From assembly GCF_036711975.1 (NCBI RefSeq), contig NC_091966.1, positions 37,269,501 to 37,333,500 on the forward strand: a DNA stretch of 64,000 nt. Direction: 5' to 3'. A program made the translations under genes and the position numbers. Below the pieces are notes generated by a model. It searched no databases. It was not told the origin of the DNA and worked only from the letters and a program-made list of their open reading frames with translations. Source of the stretch: Onthophagus taurus (taxonomy: Eukaryota; Arthropoda; Insecta; Coleoptera; Scarabaeidae). Shown here one piece after another: positions 25,901 to 52,310 of this stretch. Position 1 is the stretch's first letter; each line of letters starts with the position of its first letter.

Positions 25901-26069
25901 CTAGTTTTGTTTAGATCAAACGCTATTGATATAGAATCTCCACCCATAGCAATTTCAAAACCAAGGAGAAGTTCAAAAAGAAGTTAGTATATCTTGGTGT
26001 TAAGGGTTATATATATTTAATTTTTTTTTGTTTTTAGTTAGCAAAATGTTGCAGGATCGAAGTGAATAG
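19945..26069 (+). CDS. mars: mars/HURP-like GKAP-domain spindle protein
   Basis: Mitotic microtubule-associated protein of the DLGAP family (vertebrate HURP/DLGAP5, Drosophila Mars), which binds and stabilises spindle microtubules near chromosomes. Exons: 19945-20564, 24918-25203, 25256-25786, and a last exon from 25838. All junctions keep phase. The N-terminal ~200 residues are very basic (KQRKEMNENRRNKRND and repeated Lys runs), as expected for microtubule binding. Exons 2 and 3 carry the GKAP domain: GGLFDVSDQLAKATG, then DDTDPPEEACDMINTAIGQ, and GYWEVICLEIDDVNKRF. The tail is basic and Ser-rich with TPAKGILKTPH, a likely Cdk and PP1-type region. The stop is either TAG at 25987 (528 aa) or, if the intron at 25983-26037 is spliced, TAG at 26069 (537 aa). 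Intron 1 is 4.35 kb. Confidence 0.92.
22001..22569. mobile_element. foldback MITE with ~125 bp inverted arms, TA flanks
   Basis: The left arm, from TAGTGTGTCCCAGGATAGAT, and the right arm, ending in the complement of CAGTGTGTCCCAGGATAGAT, match over about 125 bases with scattered differences. TA dinucleotides flank both ends. The middle ~320 bases show no coding potential. The TA duplication and CAGTGTGTCCC end resemble mariner-derived MITEs. It lies in intron 1 of the mars gene. Confidence 0.75.
22685..22915. repeat. two diverged tandem copies of a ~115 bp sequence
   Basis: The stretch with ACTTCAGGTTTAAAATGACA at about 22703 recurs in altered form near 22823 (ACTTCCGGTTAAGAATGTCA). Both are followed by CAATTTTG, then ATATTTGTAATC. 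It is intronic and non-coding. Confidence 0.55.
22925..23480 (-). mobile_element. LINE reverse-transcriptase fragment
   Basis: On the minus strand the region reads as part of a non-LTR reverse transcriptase: SLFPLLFVTFMDELVNT (about 23300-23360), then ALIYADDVVLITDSERKL with the catalytic YADD box at 23213-23227, followed by frame-shifted tail sequence down to about 22930. Stops and frame changes show that it is dead. It sits antisense in intron 1 of the mars gene. Confidence 0.8.
23795..23885 (-). mobile_element. second reverse-transcriptase fragment (YTDD box)
   Basis: A short minus-strand stretch encodes CYTDDAVLIADAEDNLQRL, the RT palm motif with Thr in place of Ala. Its sequence differs from the YADD fragment 600 bases to the left, so it comes from a different element or copy. 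The flanking bases to 24900 contain nothing I can identify. Confidence 0.65.
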
Positions 26070-26380
26070 TAATATTCCAATTTTAAATGTAATAGAATTT
26101 TTTTGGTGTACAATATTTTAGTTGATTGTTTATTGAGGTTCTATTATATAAATTGTTACGACGTAATATATCTTTGAGATGTGATATAGAACCTCAATTT
26201 ACTTAGTACATATAATGTTTAAGGTTTTATTTTTATAATGAATGAGTTATTGAATTAAATAAAAGAGCTAATTATTGAATAATATTGAATTTTGAATAAT
26301 ATCACAGAAGTCCTCCTATGATATTGATAATGTAAGCTGATCTGAAATATTTGAAAATGTTACAGTGGACTTTTTATATT
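26070..26380. other. 3' flank of the mars gene
   Basis: AT-rich 3' UTR and downstream DNA. Two short related stretches (GAGGTTCTATTATATAA and the inverted TATAGAACCTC around 26134 and 26186) could form a hairpin. No exon was seen. Confidence 0.4.
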
Positions 26381-26394
26381 ATCATCTTCATTCT

Positions 26395-26780
26395 GCCATT
26401 GATTAATTCGTCCTGCGCATAAGATCGCCTCTCAAAGGCTAACTGCTGGTTCTCTCAACACATAGTTAATATGTTACGTGCTAAGAAGCATGTGCATAGG
26501 AAATGGAAACGCTACAGACCTCGTCTGGACTACCTTACGTGTTCTTTGCTGAGACGTCGTGCAAAACATCTTATTGCACGTGGGCATAAAAATTATACAC
26601 AGTATATACTCAGACAGTATATTCTGAGGGGGTCCAATATTCAAACGCTGCCTTTGTTGGAAATTTGGAATTGCCAGAAGTTGAATACAATAGCAAAGGT
26701 GAACACAAAGAAAACTCACAATCCTGCTACGATTCAAAAGAATACAATGACGGAAAGAAAGACGAAGCTATAGAATATGA
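26395..26780 (+). mobile_element. LINE ORF2 linker fragment
   Basis: The open frame starting MLRAKKHVHRKWKRYRPRLD and continuing LLRRRAKHLIARGHKNYTQYI resembles the region between endonuclease and reverse transcriptase in Jockey-like LINEs, where a Trp-Lys-Arg block is followed by repeated basic helices. After about 26650 the similarity fades. It abuts the gypsy relic that follows. The assignment rests on pattern memory only. Confidence 0.5.
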
Positions 26781-26784
26781 GATG

Positions 26785-27965
26785 AGGTAGAATATGACGT
26801 AAACGAAGATCTTGGTAAAGAAGACAAGCAAAGATTAAAAGAACTAACCAAGAGACCAATTTTGACAATATATGATCCAGCAGTAGATTTTGAAATCCAT
26901 ACCGATGCCTACAAGATGGGAATACCTGGAATACTACGTCGAAAGACAGAAAATAAACCAAAAAGTTTGTTGAAACCAATTTTATAGTCGACTGAAACCT
27001 ATTTCAGTCGACAAACAACGGATTTGGAGAGTCTATGAACTGGAAATTGTAGCCGTTACAGAGACTTTAGAAAGATTTCGAACGTACGTACTTTGTCGCG
27101 AATTCAAAGTAGTAAGCAATGGTAATTCTTTAAAGACCTTCATGGAAAGAAAGACTTGATGTCGAGAATAACACGATGGGTGTTGAAACTCCAAGAATAC
27201 GACTTTAAATGCATTGAGTAGGAGTCCAAATGAAGAATCAGACGATGCTAAGATAGCAAGCTTGAACGTATTAACAGTATAAATTGATGTACTAAATGAT
27301 GACCAGAAAGTGAAAGCTATGTTGGAGAAGGATCTAAATGACAAGGAAAGACAGATTCATCATGACTACGAAATCTAAATGAATGGGTTGTACCGAAAAT
27401 GATTATTAGGGATTACACAAAATATATTATTATTCGAGCTGTGAGAAATACGAAGAGATAAAAATTATGAAGGAAATTACTGGAATCTTTGGTAGTCCAA
27501 CAAAACTTATAACAGGTAGAGGAACTGCTTATACGTCGTGCGATTTTGAGAATTTCTGCAAAGAAAATGATATCCAACATATTAATGCATCCGCAACCAC
27601 GAGAGCCAACAGACAAGTAGAAAGATGCATCATGAAAGAAATCCAGTTCGCTTTAAACAACATAAGGAACAGAACTACTCAGAAGACACCGACGAACACA
27701 GAAAGAGAGAAGTGACAAGAAGTACCAAAAAGCTCGAAAATACCAAGCGGGAGATCTAGTATTGATTAGACGAAAAATGGCGGCTACGGAGCAACTTAAA
27801 TAGATGAAGCCATCTTATAAAGGTTCTGTATCTAGGAAACACCGTTCTGGGAAATGATAGATATCATTTAGCGAAGCCGAATGTAACAACACCTATTGAA
27901 TATTTTGAAGTCATAAGAACAGTACCGATCGATAAAAGAAGAAAAAGTTGAGAACCAAGAACGGA
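26785..27965 (+). mobile_element. Ty3/gypsy LTR retrotransposon relic (RNase H and integrase)
   Basis: Plus-strand fragments follow the pol order of Ty3/gypsy elements. RLKELTKRPILTIYDPAVDF and EIHTDAYKMGIPGIL mark the RT-RNase H junction. ELEIVAVTETLERFRTYVL and CREFKVVSNGNSLKTFMER are from RNase H. FGSPTKLITGRGTAYTS and ASATTRANRQVERCIMKEI are from the integrase core. ARKYQAGDLVLIRRKM is the tail motif after integrase. Frameshifts and stops occur throughout, and parts between RNase H and integrase are missing. No long terminal repeat was found. Confidence 0.85.
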
Positions 27966-28156
27966 AAAGACGTAGTGTGGATGTGCGTGTGTTAGCAGTG
28001 GAATAAAGTTGTTGTTAAAATGTATTTATAAAAATAAGACAAACGAAAAACAAATAATAAAAGGACAAACGTTAAAGCCCCTTTTATTTAATGCAAGTAT
28101 ATAGCATTTTTATGTTTTAGTAATAATTTTTATTACTGGTAAGAATTAGTAATTAG

Positions 28157-30793
28157 TAGTGTTGGAACGGATATCCGGCAACTGTCCGGTATCCGGTCTT
28201 TTTTAAAATTCGGCCGAATACCTTGCCGTTTTTGAGAAATAAATTTTTGAAATGATCGAAAATTTTTTCAAATTTTGCAATTTTGCCGATTAAGTTTTAA
28301 AAATTCGTATAAAATCCATTTCTTGGAATATGAGTATGAAAATTTCCCAAAGTATTAATAAAAGTGTCATCTTTCCAATGAACCAACCCGTTTTGAAAAG
28401 TAATTTAGTTTTTGAGAAAACAATATTTGAAGTTTTCATAAAATTTTCGATGTTGCAATTTTCATCGATAACCTTCAAAATTCGTTATAAAATGCATTTC
28501 TTGAAGGATCCTTGTGGAAATATCACCAATTATTAATTAAAGTATTCTCTTTTTAATGCAAAAAGCCGTTTTGAAAAATCACTTTTAGTTCTTGAGAAAT
28601 AAATTTTTGAAACAATCGACAATTTCTTAGAATTTTGCGATTACCGCCGATTTTTAAAAATTCGTATAAAATCCATTTCTTGAGATATTAATATGAAAAT
28701 TTCCCAAAGTGTTAATAAGAGTGTCCTCTTTCCAATGAACTAACACGTTTTGAAAAATAACTTTTAGTTTTTGAGAAAACAATATTTGAAGTTTTTGATA
28801 AAATTTTCGATGTTCCAATTTTCATCGATAACTTTCAAAATTCGTTATAAAATTCATTTCTTGAAGGATCCTTGTTGAAATATCACCAATTATTAATTAA
28901 AGTATCTTCTTTTTAATGCAACAAGCCGTTTTGAAAAATCGCTTTTAGTTCTTGAGAAATAAATTTTTGAAATAATCGACAATTTCTTAGAATTTTGCAA
29001 TTTTCGCCGATTAAGTTTTAAAAATTCGTATAAAATCCATTTCTTGGAATATGAATATGAAAATTTTCCAAAGTGTTAATAAAAGTATCCTCTTTCCAAT
29101 GAACTAACCCGTTGTGAAAAATAACGTTTAGTTTTTGAGAAATACATTTTTGAAATAATCGACCATTTTTTCGAATTTTGCAATTTCCGCCGATTAAGTT
29201 TTAAAAATTCGTATAAAATCCCTTTCTTCGAATATGAGTATGAAAATTTCCTAAAGTATTAATAAAAGTGTCATCTTTCCAATGAACCAACCTGTTTTGA
29301 AAAGTAATTTAGTTTTTGAGAAAACAATATTTGAAGTTTTCATAAAATTTTCGATGTTGCAATTTTCATCGATAACTTTCAAAATTCGTTATAAAATGCA
29401 TTTCTTGAAGGATCCTTGTGGAAATATCACCAATTATTAATTAAAGTATTCTCTTTTTAATGCAAAAAGCCGTTTTGAAATATCACTTATAGTTCTTGAG
29501 AAATAAATTTTTGAAATGATCGACAATTTTTTCAAATTTTGCAATTTTCGCCGATTAAGTTTTGAAAATTCGTATAAAATCCATTTCTTGGAATATGAGT
29601 ATGAAAATTTCCTAAAGTATTAATAAAAGTGTCCTCGTTCCAATGAACCAACCCGTTTTAAAAAATAACTTTTAGTTTTTGAGAAAACAATATTTGAAGT
29701 TTTGATAAAATTTTCGATGTTACAATTTTTATCAATATTTTGCAAAATTCGCCACAAAATTAATTACTTGAAGGATCCTTGTGGAAATATCACCAACTAT
29801 TAATTAAAGTATCTTCTTTTTAATGCAACAAGCCGTTTTGAAAAATCGCTTTTAGTTTTTGAGAAATAAATTTTTAAAATGATCGTAAATTTTTTCAAAT
29901 TTTGCGGTTTCTGCCGATTAAGTTTTAAAAATTCGTATAAAATCCATTTCTTGGAATATGACAATTTCCCAAAGTGTTAAATAAGAGTGTCCTCTTTCCA
30001 ATGAACCAACACGTTTTGAAAAATAACTTTTAGTTTTTGAGAAAACAATATTTAAAGTTTTGATAAAATTTTCTTTGTTGCAATTTTCATCGATAACTTT
30101 CAAAATTCGTTATAAAATGCATTTCTTGAAGGATTCCTGTGGAAATATCACCAATTATTAATTAAAGTATTCTCTTTTGAATTCAACAAGCCGTTTTAAA
30201 AAATCGCTTTTAGTTCTTGAGAAATAAATTTTTAAAATAATCGACAATTTCTTCGAATTTTGCAATTTCCGCCGATTAAGTTTTAAAAATTCGTATAAAA
30301 TCCATTTCTCGGATTATGAGTATGAAAATTTCCCAAAGTGTTAATAAAAGTGTCCTCTTTCCAATGAACTAACCCGTTTTGAAAAATAACTTTTAGTTTT
30401 TGAGAAAACAATATTTGAAGTTTTGATAAAATTTTCGATGTTGCAATTTTCATCGATAATTTGCAAAATTCGCTATAAAATTAATTTCTTGAAGGATCCT
30501 TGTGGAAATATCACCAATTATTAAATAAAGTGTATTTATCCTCTTTTTAATGCAACAAGCCGTTTTGAAAAATCGCTTTTAGTTCTTGAGAAATAAATTT
30601 TTAAAATAATCGACAATTTCTTCGAATTTTGCAATATCCGCCGATTAAGTTTTAAAAATTCGTATAAAATCCATTTCTCGGAATATGAGTACGAAAATTT
30701 CCCAAAGTGTTAATAAGAGTGTCCTCATTCCAATGAACCAACACGTTTTGAAAAATCCGGCTTTTTGCAAAATCACTATCTGTTCCATCACTA
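28157..30793. mobile_element. hAT-type non-autonomous element made of a satellite array
   Basis: The 8 bp direct repeat GTAATTAG flanks the element (28149-28156 and 30794-30801). Termini are inverted: left TAGTGTTGGAACGGATA and right (inwards) TAGTGATGGAACAGATA. Ends starting TAGTG with 8 bp duplications are typical of hAT transposons. The interior carries no transposase. It is almost entirely the tandem array listed next, with short unique edges containing CGGATATCCGG-like palindromes near the left. Confidence 0.8.
28205..30765 (+). repeat. satellite array, ~360 bp dimers of two ~180 bp monomers
   Basis: Monomer type A contains GCCGATTAAGTTTTAAAAAT then ATTCGTATAAAATCCATTTC. Type B contains TTTCGATGTTGCAATTTTCA then CTTGAAGGATCCTTGTGG. 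They alternate, giving a ~360 bp period. A-type centres are near 28286, 28645, 29006, 29190, 29550, 29915, 30273 and 30641. The 184-base gap between the third and fourth A shows that one B was lost. A and B share the phrases TTTTTGAGAAA and TTTTGAAAAAT, so they derive from one ancestral monomer. Confidence 0.9.
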
Positions 30794-30801
30794 GTAATTA
30801 G

Positions 30802-31144
30802 CAATAACGGTGTTTTATTTACTTGTTCTGAGCGATGAACATTTTTAGTTTTAGTGAGGTAATACTTGTGGGACTTGGTCCTGTTGCAGCCTTCAGATGT
30901 AAATAAATAAAATAAAACAGCAAGTTATTGAAAAATATAATATAAAATTTTATTCAATTAATTTTTTTCCTATTTACAAATAATATAAAATATTTTAAAA
31001 ATTAATTCTATTATATACATTTACAAATTTCATTCGCGTATAAATCACCTAAAAAATACAATTAATAAAAATAATTAAGTAAAAAAAGGACGTATATTAT
31101 TACGATTTCAATTACACAGTATTAAATAATTAAGCCTTATTATA
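30802..31144. other. bazooka 3' UTR and flank
   Basis: AT-rich DNA between the satellite element and the bazooka stop codon. It should contain the 3' UTR and polyadenylation site of bazooka on the minus strand. No other feature is seen. Confidence 0.5.
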
Positions 31145-46539
<15,395 letters not shown>

Positions 46540-46946
46540 CTTAAAAAAAGAAATCGTTTACGTTAGATGTGTGCAGTGTAAAACAAGTTTCTTGAAAAAT
46601 TATGGTCCACATCAAGTTGAAATGCCTCGCTAATCCACTTTTGGTGTTCGTTGACGTATCGGAATGCGATCCATGTCATTCTTTATCTCAATAGGGGCAT
46701 ATTTTAACGGGAGAACGTTAAAAATCCCTCTACGTCGTCGGCCGCGAATTTATCAGGGCTCGGTCGTAAAAACTAAAAGCGTTCCCGGAGGCGGTGTAAT
46801 CAAAATATTGAGCGAGTCTCGTGAAAGTACCAGTTGGCACGTTCTACTCAAGAAGAAAACTTTCTTCAAGGTCTTTTACCTACTATAATCGAACTGAATC
46901 GAAATGATTTGAAATGAATTGAATCAGGTGTTTTGCGAAAACTTAC

Positions 46947-47616
46947 GAGACTACGCAGTAGTGTATATAAACACTTCAGATTCTGACATTCCTCGTCCAT
47001 ACCTCCGTTCTCGCAGTAGTTGAGATCCTTATCTGGTTTCTGAATATTTATGAGTATGTGAGTTGTAGATAACCCAGGATCTTAACGATTAGAGAGTATG
47101 GAAGGAAGGAGTCATAGTCTGGTGAGCAAAGCCTTGAGAACGCGCATCTTTATTTATTCTTTTGCGTTATGTGAACATCTGTGAATCTATTTGATGTTGA
47201 TGGCATTTTCCGGTCATTTTAAATTAAATATGATTATAAATGAAGATGTATTTTTAATTTTTTTAAATGATTAAGAAACGTATTTAAAAAAAATTTCTTT
47301 GGTGTTGTTGACCTCGCGAATTTCTCTGCCATGAAGAGGATTTTATAGATTTTTTTATGAGTTGAAATTTACCATCTTATCTTACCTTTGAAGAAGATAC
47401 GTCTGCTTTTAGATATTCAATGGTGGGGCGAGTGATAGAAATTCTAGTTGTGTCTCTATCGGGAACGTTCCTTTGCAATTTCTCCACGTTATAGGTGTGT
47501 CTCCACCCGAAGATTTGTACGATCTTTTCCGCAACTTCTGCACATTTCGGACCGGCATTCGTTGATTGACAACTATCGAACATTTTCTTGTGCACGATCG
47601 GTTTAAAGTTCACCAC
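46947..47616 (-). CDS. two cysteine-containing exons, possible alternative bazooka 5' end
   Basis: Two minus-strand exons with good signals: 47386-47616 (donor AAG|GTAAGA, acceptor weak) and 46947-47039 (acceptor TATTCAG, donor CTC|GTAAGT). The first reads from VNFKPIVHKKMFDSCQSTN through KCAEVAEKIVQIFGWRHTY to PTIEYLKADVSSSK; its first in-frame ATG is at 47583. The second reads KPDKDLNYCENGG then MDEECQNLKCLYTLLRSL. All junctions are phase 0 and could join to the bazooka exon at 46539 (GPDSWVSVHNLQ). Alternatively they are part of a separate gene. The cysteine spacing faintly recalls odorant-binding proteins but not in the right order. Coding nature is likely; identity is not known. Confidence 0.5.
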
Positions 47617-47619
47617 CTT

Positions 47620-50600
47620 TCACATTGCAACGATTTTTTCTACGTTATATTCTTAAAGTGAACGCGTTGCCTGTTATAAATCGTAAGAAATGAAACGTTA
47701 AAAAGGCATGTTAAAAATGGAGCATAAAAATAGACCTTTATCTTAGGAATTTCAATGCCCAATTAAGGTGTACTACGCAAGTCTATATGAACGTCATGAA
47801 TTGAGGATCATACAATTTTCATGTATGTACGTAACGTACGTGTATGTTGTAAGGTATTTCAAGGTTGAGTTGGCAACTCACTCAGGCTTTGGTACCTTAT
47901 TTAGAGGTGCAACTTATAGAGTTGCCGTTGTGGTGCTTATTCACGTCACGAATAAGATAAGACGCTAATGAGTAGTTTGGTTAATTTTAATAACTGTTCA
48001 TTTTTATCCCGTTTAGGTTAATCCTATTAAAAAATTTTATTTATTATTTATGGCGTGGTAACACGTAACACGTGTTTGAGAGATATTAAATTGCTTTTCC
48101 GTTTGAAACGGTAGTGTTACGATAAAATAAAATCTTCCATTTTTGGTTACTTGGCGCAAGTGAACATGAACGAAGTACTTAATGGTATGGTGGTCGGGTT
48201 TATCTCGAGGCATGTTTAACATATTTCCATCAGCATATACCAGACCTGTTATTAACGGTTACGTAGGCATAAGCGTATTAACGGAATTGTTAGAAAATTG
48301 TTGGTAGCTGTCGGCTTTTCGCTGTTCACCGATTTTCTAGAGCGCAGTAGCCAATAGCTATTCACGTTTTGAGATGAGAAAATATATAAAAATGTTGCGA
48401 GTATCATTAAATATGATTACAAGAATTACAAAAGTAACCGTCGAGGTCTAGTTAATCCCAATCTGCGGAAAAGATGACAAAGCCGACGCCAAATAAATTA
48501 CACTTAATTGGAGTACCTGAGAGCTGGTTTTAATTAGAATAATTTACCCTCCAGGGTAAGGTTAATGACGACCTTAAGAGAATCGTCTAGACATTTTTTT
48601 TGTTAATTACTAAATAGATACGTTAATGATTTCGAGTACATACTAAGAATTCTTGTTGGTGTACTTCGAGTTCAATAAACCAAAAAAAATCTATTCTTTA
48701 TTTGCATAGCAATAAATCGCCTTACAAAACGTTTACCACTACAAAACAATAAAGTCGAAAATTTCCCAGCACATTTCCCACAATATACACAGCGGCGTTA
48801 TGTCGCAAACGATCTATTATTCCATGCCGAGCCGTTTCTCCGCCATTTAGAAAGTATTCGACTGTTCGGTATGTACGGATTGCGTTAATTTTATTATTGG
48901 ATTCGCATGGCATAGAAGAAGCTATTTAAGTTTTTGTATTGCACTGGGAACATTTTCGCAACAATATTCCCAATGAAAAAGCGAGACAAATTTGAGCTCC
49001 AATCAACGGCAATTTATTCAAATCAATTAAATTTGTATATATTAAACGTTTGCAACCCCGGTAGTTATAACGTTTATATTGATTAACTGTTCATTTTAAT
49101 GAATAAGGCATTAACTCTCATCGGTATTTGGTGAACAAGTTTAACAGTTAGCTTAGTCCACTCTAAAGTTAAACTTTGATCTAACATAAACAAAAAAATT
49201 GCAAAAATCAGCAGAATGCGATCGTTGTGTTTGTACTTTGATAAGGTATGACGCATAACTGAAGAGAACAATCTGCTTCGATAATAAACTAAAACTATTA
49301 AGTGTGCGATTAATTTTTTTTTTCTTAAATTAGGCATTGAAATTTTTTTACATAATAATAATAACGTTACTTCTCCACGTACACAACTCGCAAAACTCAC
49401 TGAACAAACACAAAAGGTGCCAGTGACGCAACGGACACAATGAAATTTTTGATGTTGCAGAGGGTCGGAATACGACGAACTGATGGTAAAAATAAAAAAC
49501 CAAACACGTTAAACGGCGTCTTTTTCGAAGTGAAACACCTGATCACGCGCACAGGTAGCAGAGAACTGCTTTGGTAAACCCGACAACATTGCAAGGTGTG
49601 TGCACGTCCATGGTGGGGACGGATATCGCTGCTATTGTAGACGGTAGAAATCGCGACATAGTGGGTCCTACTTACTATTTCTGCAATATAGTGAAAGATT
49701 TTTTTTTGTCATTTATAACAAAAAAGGCAAGACAAAAAAAAATAAAATAATTACCCATTGTTTTGAGATAAACATACGTCTTAAGTTTATTATAATATTT
49801 TAAAAAAATGACTACTTTATTTTTAATCTAATTGTTATCAGAAGTATTTTAAGACTACAACAAAACAAGTTGTTAAGTCTAGAAATATCTGATTACTACA
49901 TATTTTCATTTATTAAAAAATTAAAAAAACAAAATGATCTCGCCCAAGCGAGAAAGACCATTCATTTAAATAGTTCGCATTAAAGAAACGTATTGCTCTA
50001 ACATCTTGATGCATAAATAACTATTTCCTCAAACGTGATTAAATGACAATTTCATAGACCTGTTTTCTTGGTGTAGAAGTTTTGTTTAATGGCGATGGAG
50101 TTAAAGTGATACAATTACAAGTTTTACATATTTAGGTATATTGGAGAATTAATCTTTGCATCGCGATTAGCAAGATCTATTTACCTTAAGTTGTTGCCTA
50201 ATGAAAAATCATTTAGATCTTTAGGATACCATATAAACACAAACTTGCGAGCAACTCATTTAATGAAGCATCTTTTTTATATAGGAATGTGTAATACGGT
50301 CATGTTATGTTCAATAAAGAAATGTGAGTGGAAGGAAGGAGGGGAAATAGAATACAGAAAATATCAGTTATAAAATAGGAAACTCGAGTTTTGCAAAACT
50401 CGCTGAATTATCAAGACATTGATGCTTTCGATTACTTCCTGAATGGTTGTTTTCAGCTGAGAAATGCTTTCGGGGTTATTTAGAAAAACTTTGCTTTAAT
50501 ATTATTAAGAGATTTCCATTCTAGTGACCTCTTTGTGCCACAAAGTCGAAGTTGGATCAATGGGCTTACATGAATCACATCTTTCCAAAATCTGGACATC

Positions 50601-51110
50601 ATTTTCTAAAACTTTATCGGGTTTAGTGCCAACCCAAAACATCATTCACAACAAATTCTTGTTTGTCAATTGTATTGACAATACTGTGGGCGAAACAGAA
50701 ACGCTGTTAAATGGCAATGTCGCTCATTAAATTTCATAAGGAAGTCAGTCTGATTGATGTGCATGGACTACTTTGAAACACACATCGTGTTTTCTTGATA
50801 TTTTCAGGCATTTTCACACTTGCTCAACGATTAACATTGCCAACACGTTGTAGCACCACAAATACTGATGAAATTAATGTTAAGGAGTTTGGTGGGATGG
50901 GTTATGTTGTATCAGGATGTTGGACTGCAATCATATGATAAAAAAATTGCAGGTACTATAAAAGATGTTCAAAAATTAGGGAATGTGGAGTAGATGTGAC
51001 ATTTTTTGCATTTAATTCTGAGTTCTGCTCTGTTAAAATCTCAATTACAAGTAAATTTCTGTAAATGCTCTTTCTTATCAGGGCAGTATTGATACCACAA
51101 GATATATGTA
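47620..51110. other. intergenic or intron DNA without recognised genes
   Basis: Both strands were read. The short open frames (for example 49083-49400 minus and 50524-50730 plus) have no recognisable domains, no good splice context and AT-rich composition. If the usual first exon of bazooka lies further right, this is its first intron. No RNA gene was recognised. Confidence 0.4.
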
Positions 51111-51118
51111 GTAATTTT

Positions 51119-51350
51119 CCTGGATTAAGCCGATGTTGCTTGCGCCCGAGGCATTACAATTAAAAGCATATCCATGTTAAACAATACATGTTGAAATGCC
51201 TCGGCTTACTCCGAAAAAACATACTTCCCGTTCCAAGTTAATCCGAGATCGCATGCAGCAGTGGCGCTTCAATATGTGTTCTATAACATTGTATCGATGT
51301 AGTATTAATTGTAATGCCTCGGCCGCAAGCTACCTCGGCTTAATCCCACA
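51119..51350. mobile_element. ~230 bp MITE with ~40 bp inverted repeats
   Basis: Left arm GGATTAAGCCGATGTTGCTT, followed by GCGCCCGAGGCATTACAATT, matches the inverted right arm GGATTAAGCCGAGGTAGCTT, followed by GCGGCCGAGGCATTACAATT, with four differences. A third copy of the GCCTCGGCTTA motif lies inside near 51200. No coding capacity. Confidence 0.75.
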
Positions 51351-51549
51351 AAATTATTTAATAATTAGTTTTCCTTAATTAAATCCTGGACTTAATTAGC
51401 ATTATAATAGTCTTGAGTAGTATATAACTGATCCTTTTTCTTTAATGCTGTTTCCACAACTCCAAAATCTGTCGTTTGGAAGAAATGAATGACCTGACAA
51501 TAAAAATTTGTGATCAATAACGTTTATGTTATTATCAGCTCATTGAACA

Positions 51550-52310
51550 ATCCTTAACCACATCAGTGCGAGCTTAATATTTCGGTTTCCACATCAATGT
51601 GATCTTGGGTTGTAACGTTCTGAATGTACTTCAGGCAGCAAGATGCTATTTCTTTTCTAACTCGAATTCTGTTATCATGAAAATAATGAACTTTCATTAA
51701 GAAAATACATATTTCGCTTATAGTATGCAACAGAAACAGATAATTTGGGATATGGAAGCGCCTTTTGTTGGTCAAAGGAAAATGCGAAATATTTATTTTG
51801 GTTCGTTGGTGCTAAGGTTTGATCTTCGTTTAAAACTTTTCGAGCCAGTTCCGCATTGCTTAAATGTATGCTATGTTCCTCTAAAAGGCTACTTTTTTTT
51901 GTTAGAAATCGCATTTTTGACATGTATCTTTATGTTCTCTGAGAAACATTTTTCTTAAGTTCAAATCAGAACTCAAGTATTTTTTGTTTGGATTTTTAGA
52001 ACGCGTGTAATGTCTTTCATAGTGTGGAAAATCTTTTATATGATCTTTTATGGCATCTACTAGTTTCTCATCACTCTTTCTGCAAGATCCTTTCATTTTT
52101 CCACGTGTTTTCCTATTACCGTTGCTCTCAGAACCCTATGTAGTCTGCCTATAGTTATATCAAATGTTTCTATAAAGAACTTTTTACATACCGCAATGCT
52201 TTCTTTTTCCATATTAAAAAAGTATTTATAACTACAATCTCTGGCTGATCCTTTAAACTTTCTGTTTCGTCTTCTTTTTATTGGCGTACGCTGAGTAGAT
52301 GCACACAAGA
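51550..52310 (-). mobile_element. decayed transposon ORF of the unnamed family, copy 2
   Basis: Minus-strand pieces in order: KRRRNRKFKGSARDCSYKYF, IAVCKKFFIETFDITIGRLH, VDAIKDHIKDFPHYERHYTR, YLSSDLNLRKMF, then after frame shifts LARKVLNEDQTLAPTNQNK and QQKALPYPKLSVSVAYYKR. The FxxTF..T.GRLHRVL and DHIxxFPxxExHYxR blocks are typical of the same uncharacterised family as at 32780-33740 (where the corresponding LNVKTMYELF and LQLPQI motifs occur). It is broken by frameshifts and cut before the catalytic core. Confidence 0.55.

Noticed and set aside
28205-30765. Possible CRISPR-like array
   Set aside because: Repeat units are ~180-360 bp without unique spacers and lie in an insect genome; this is a satellite.
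46947-47616. Odorant-binding protein gene
   Set aside because: The cysteine pairs look superficially right but occur in the wrong order for an OBP, the sixth cysteine position is Gln, and no signal peptide exon was seen; kept only as exons of unknown identity.
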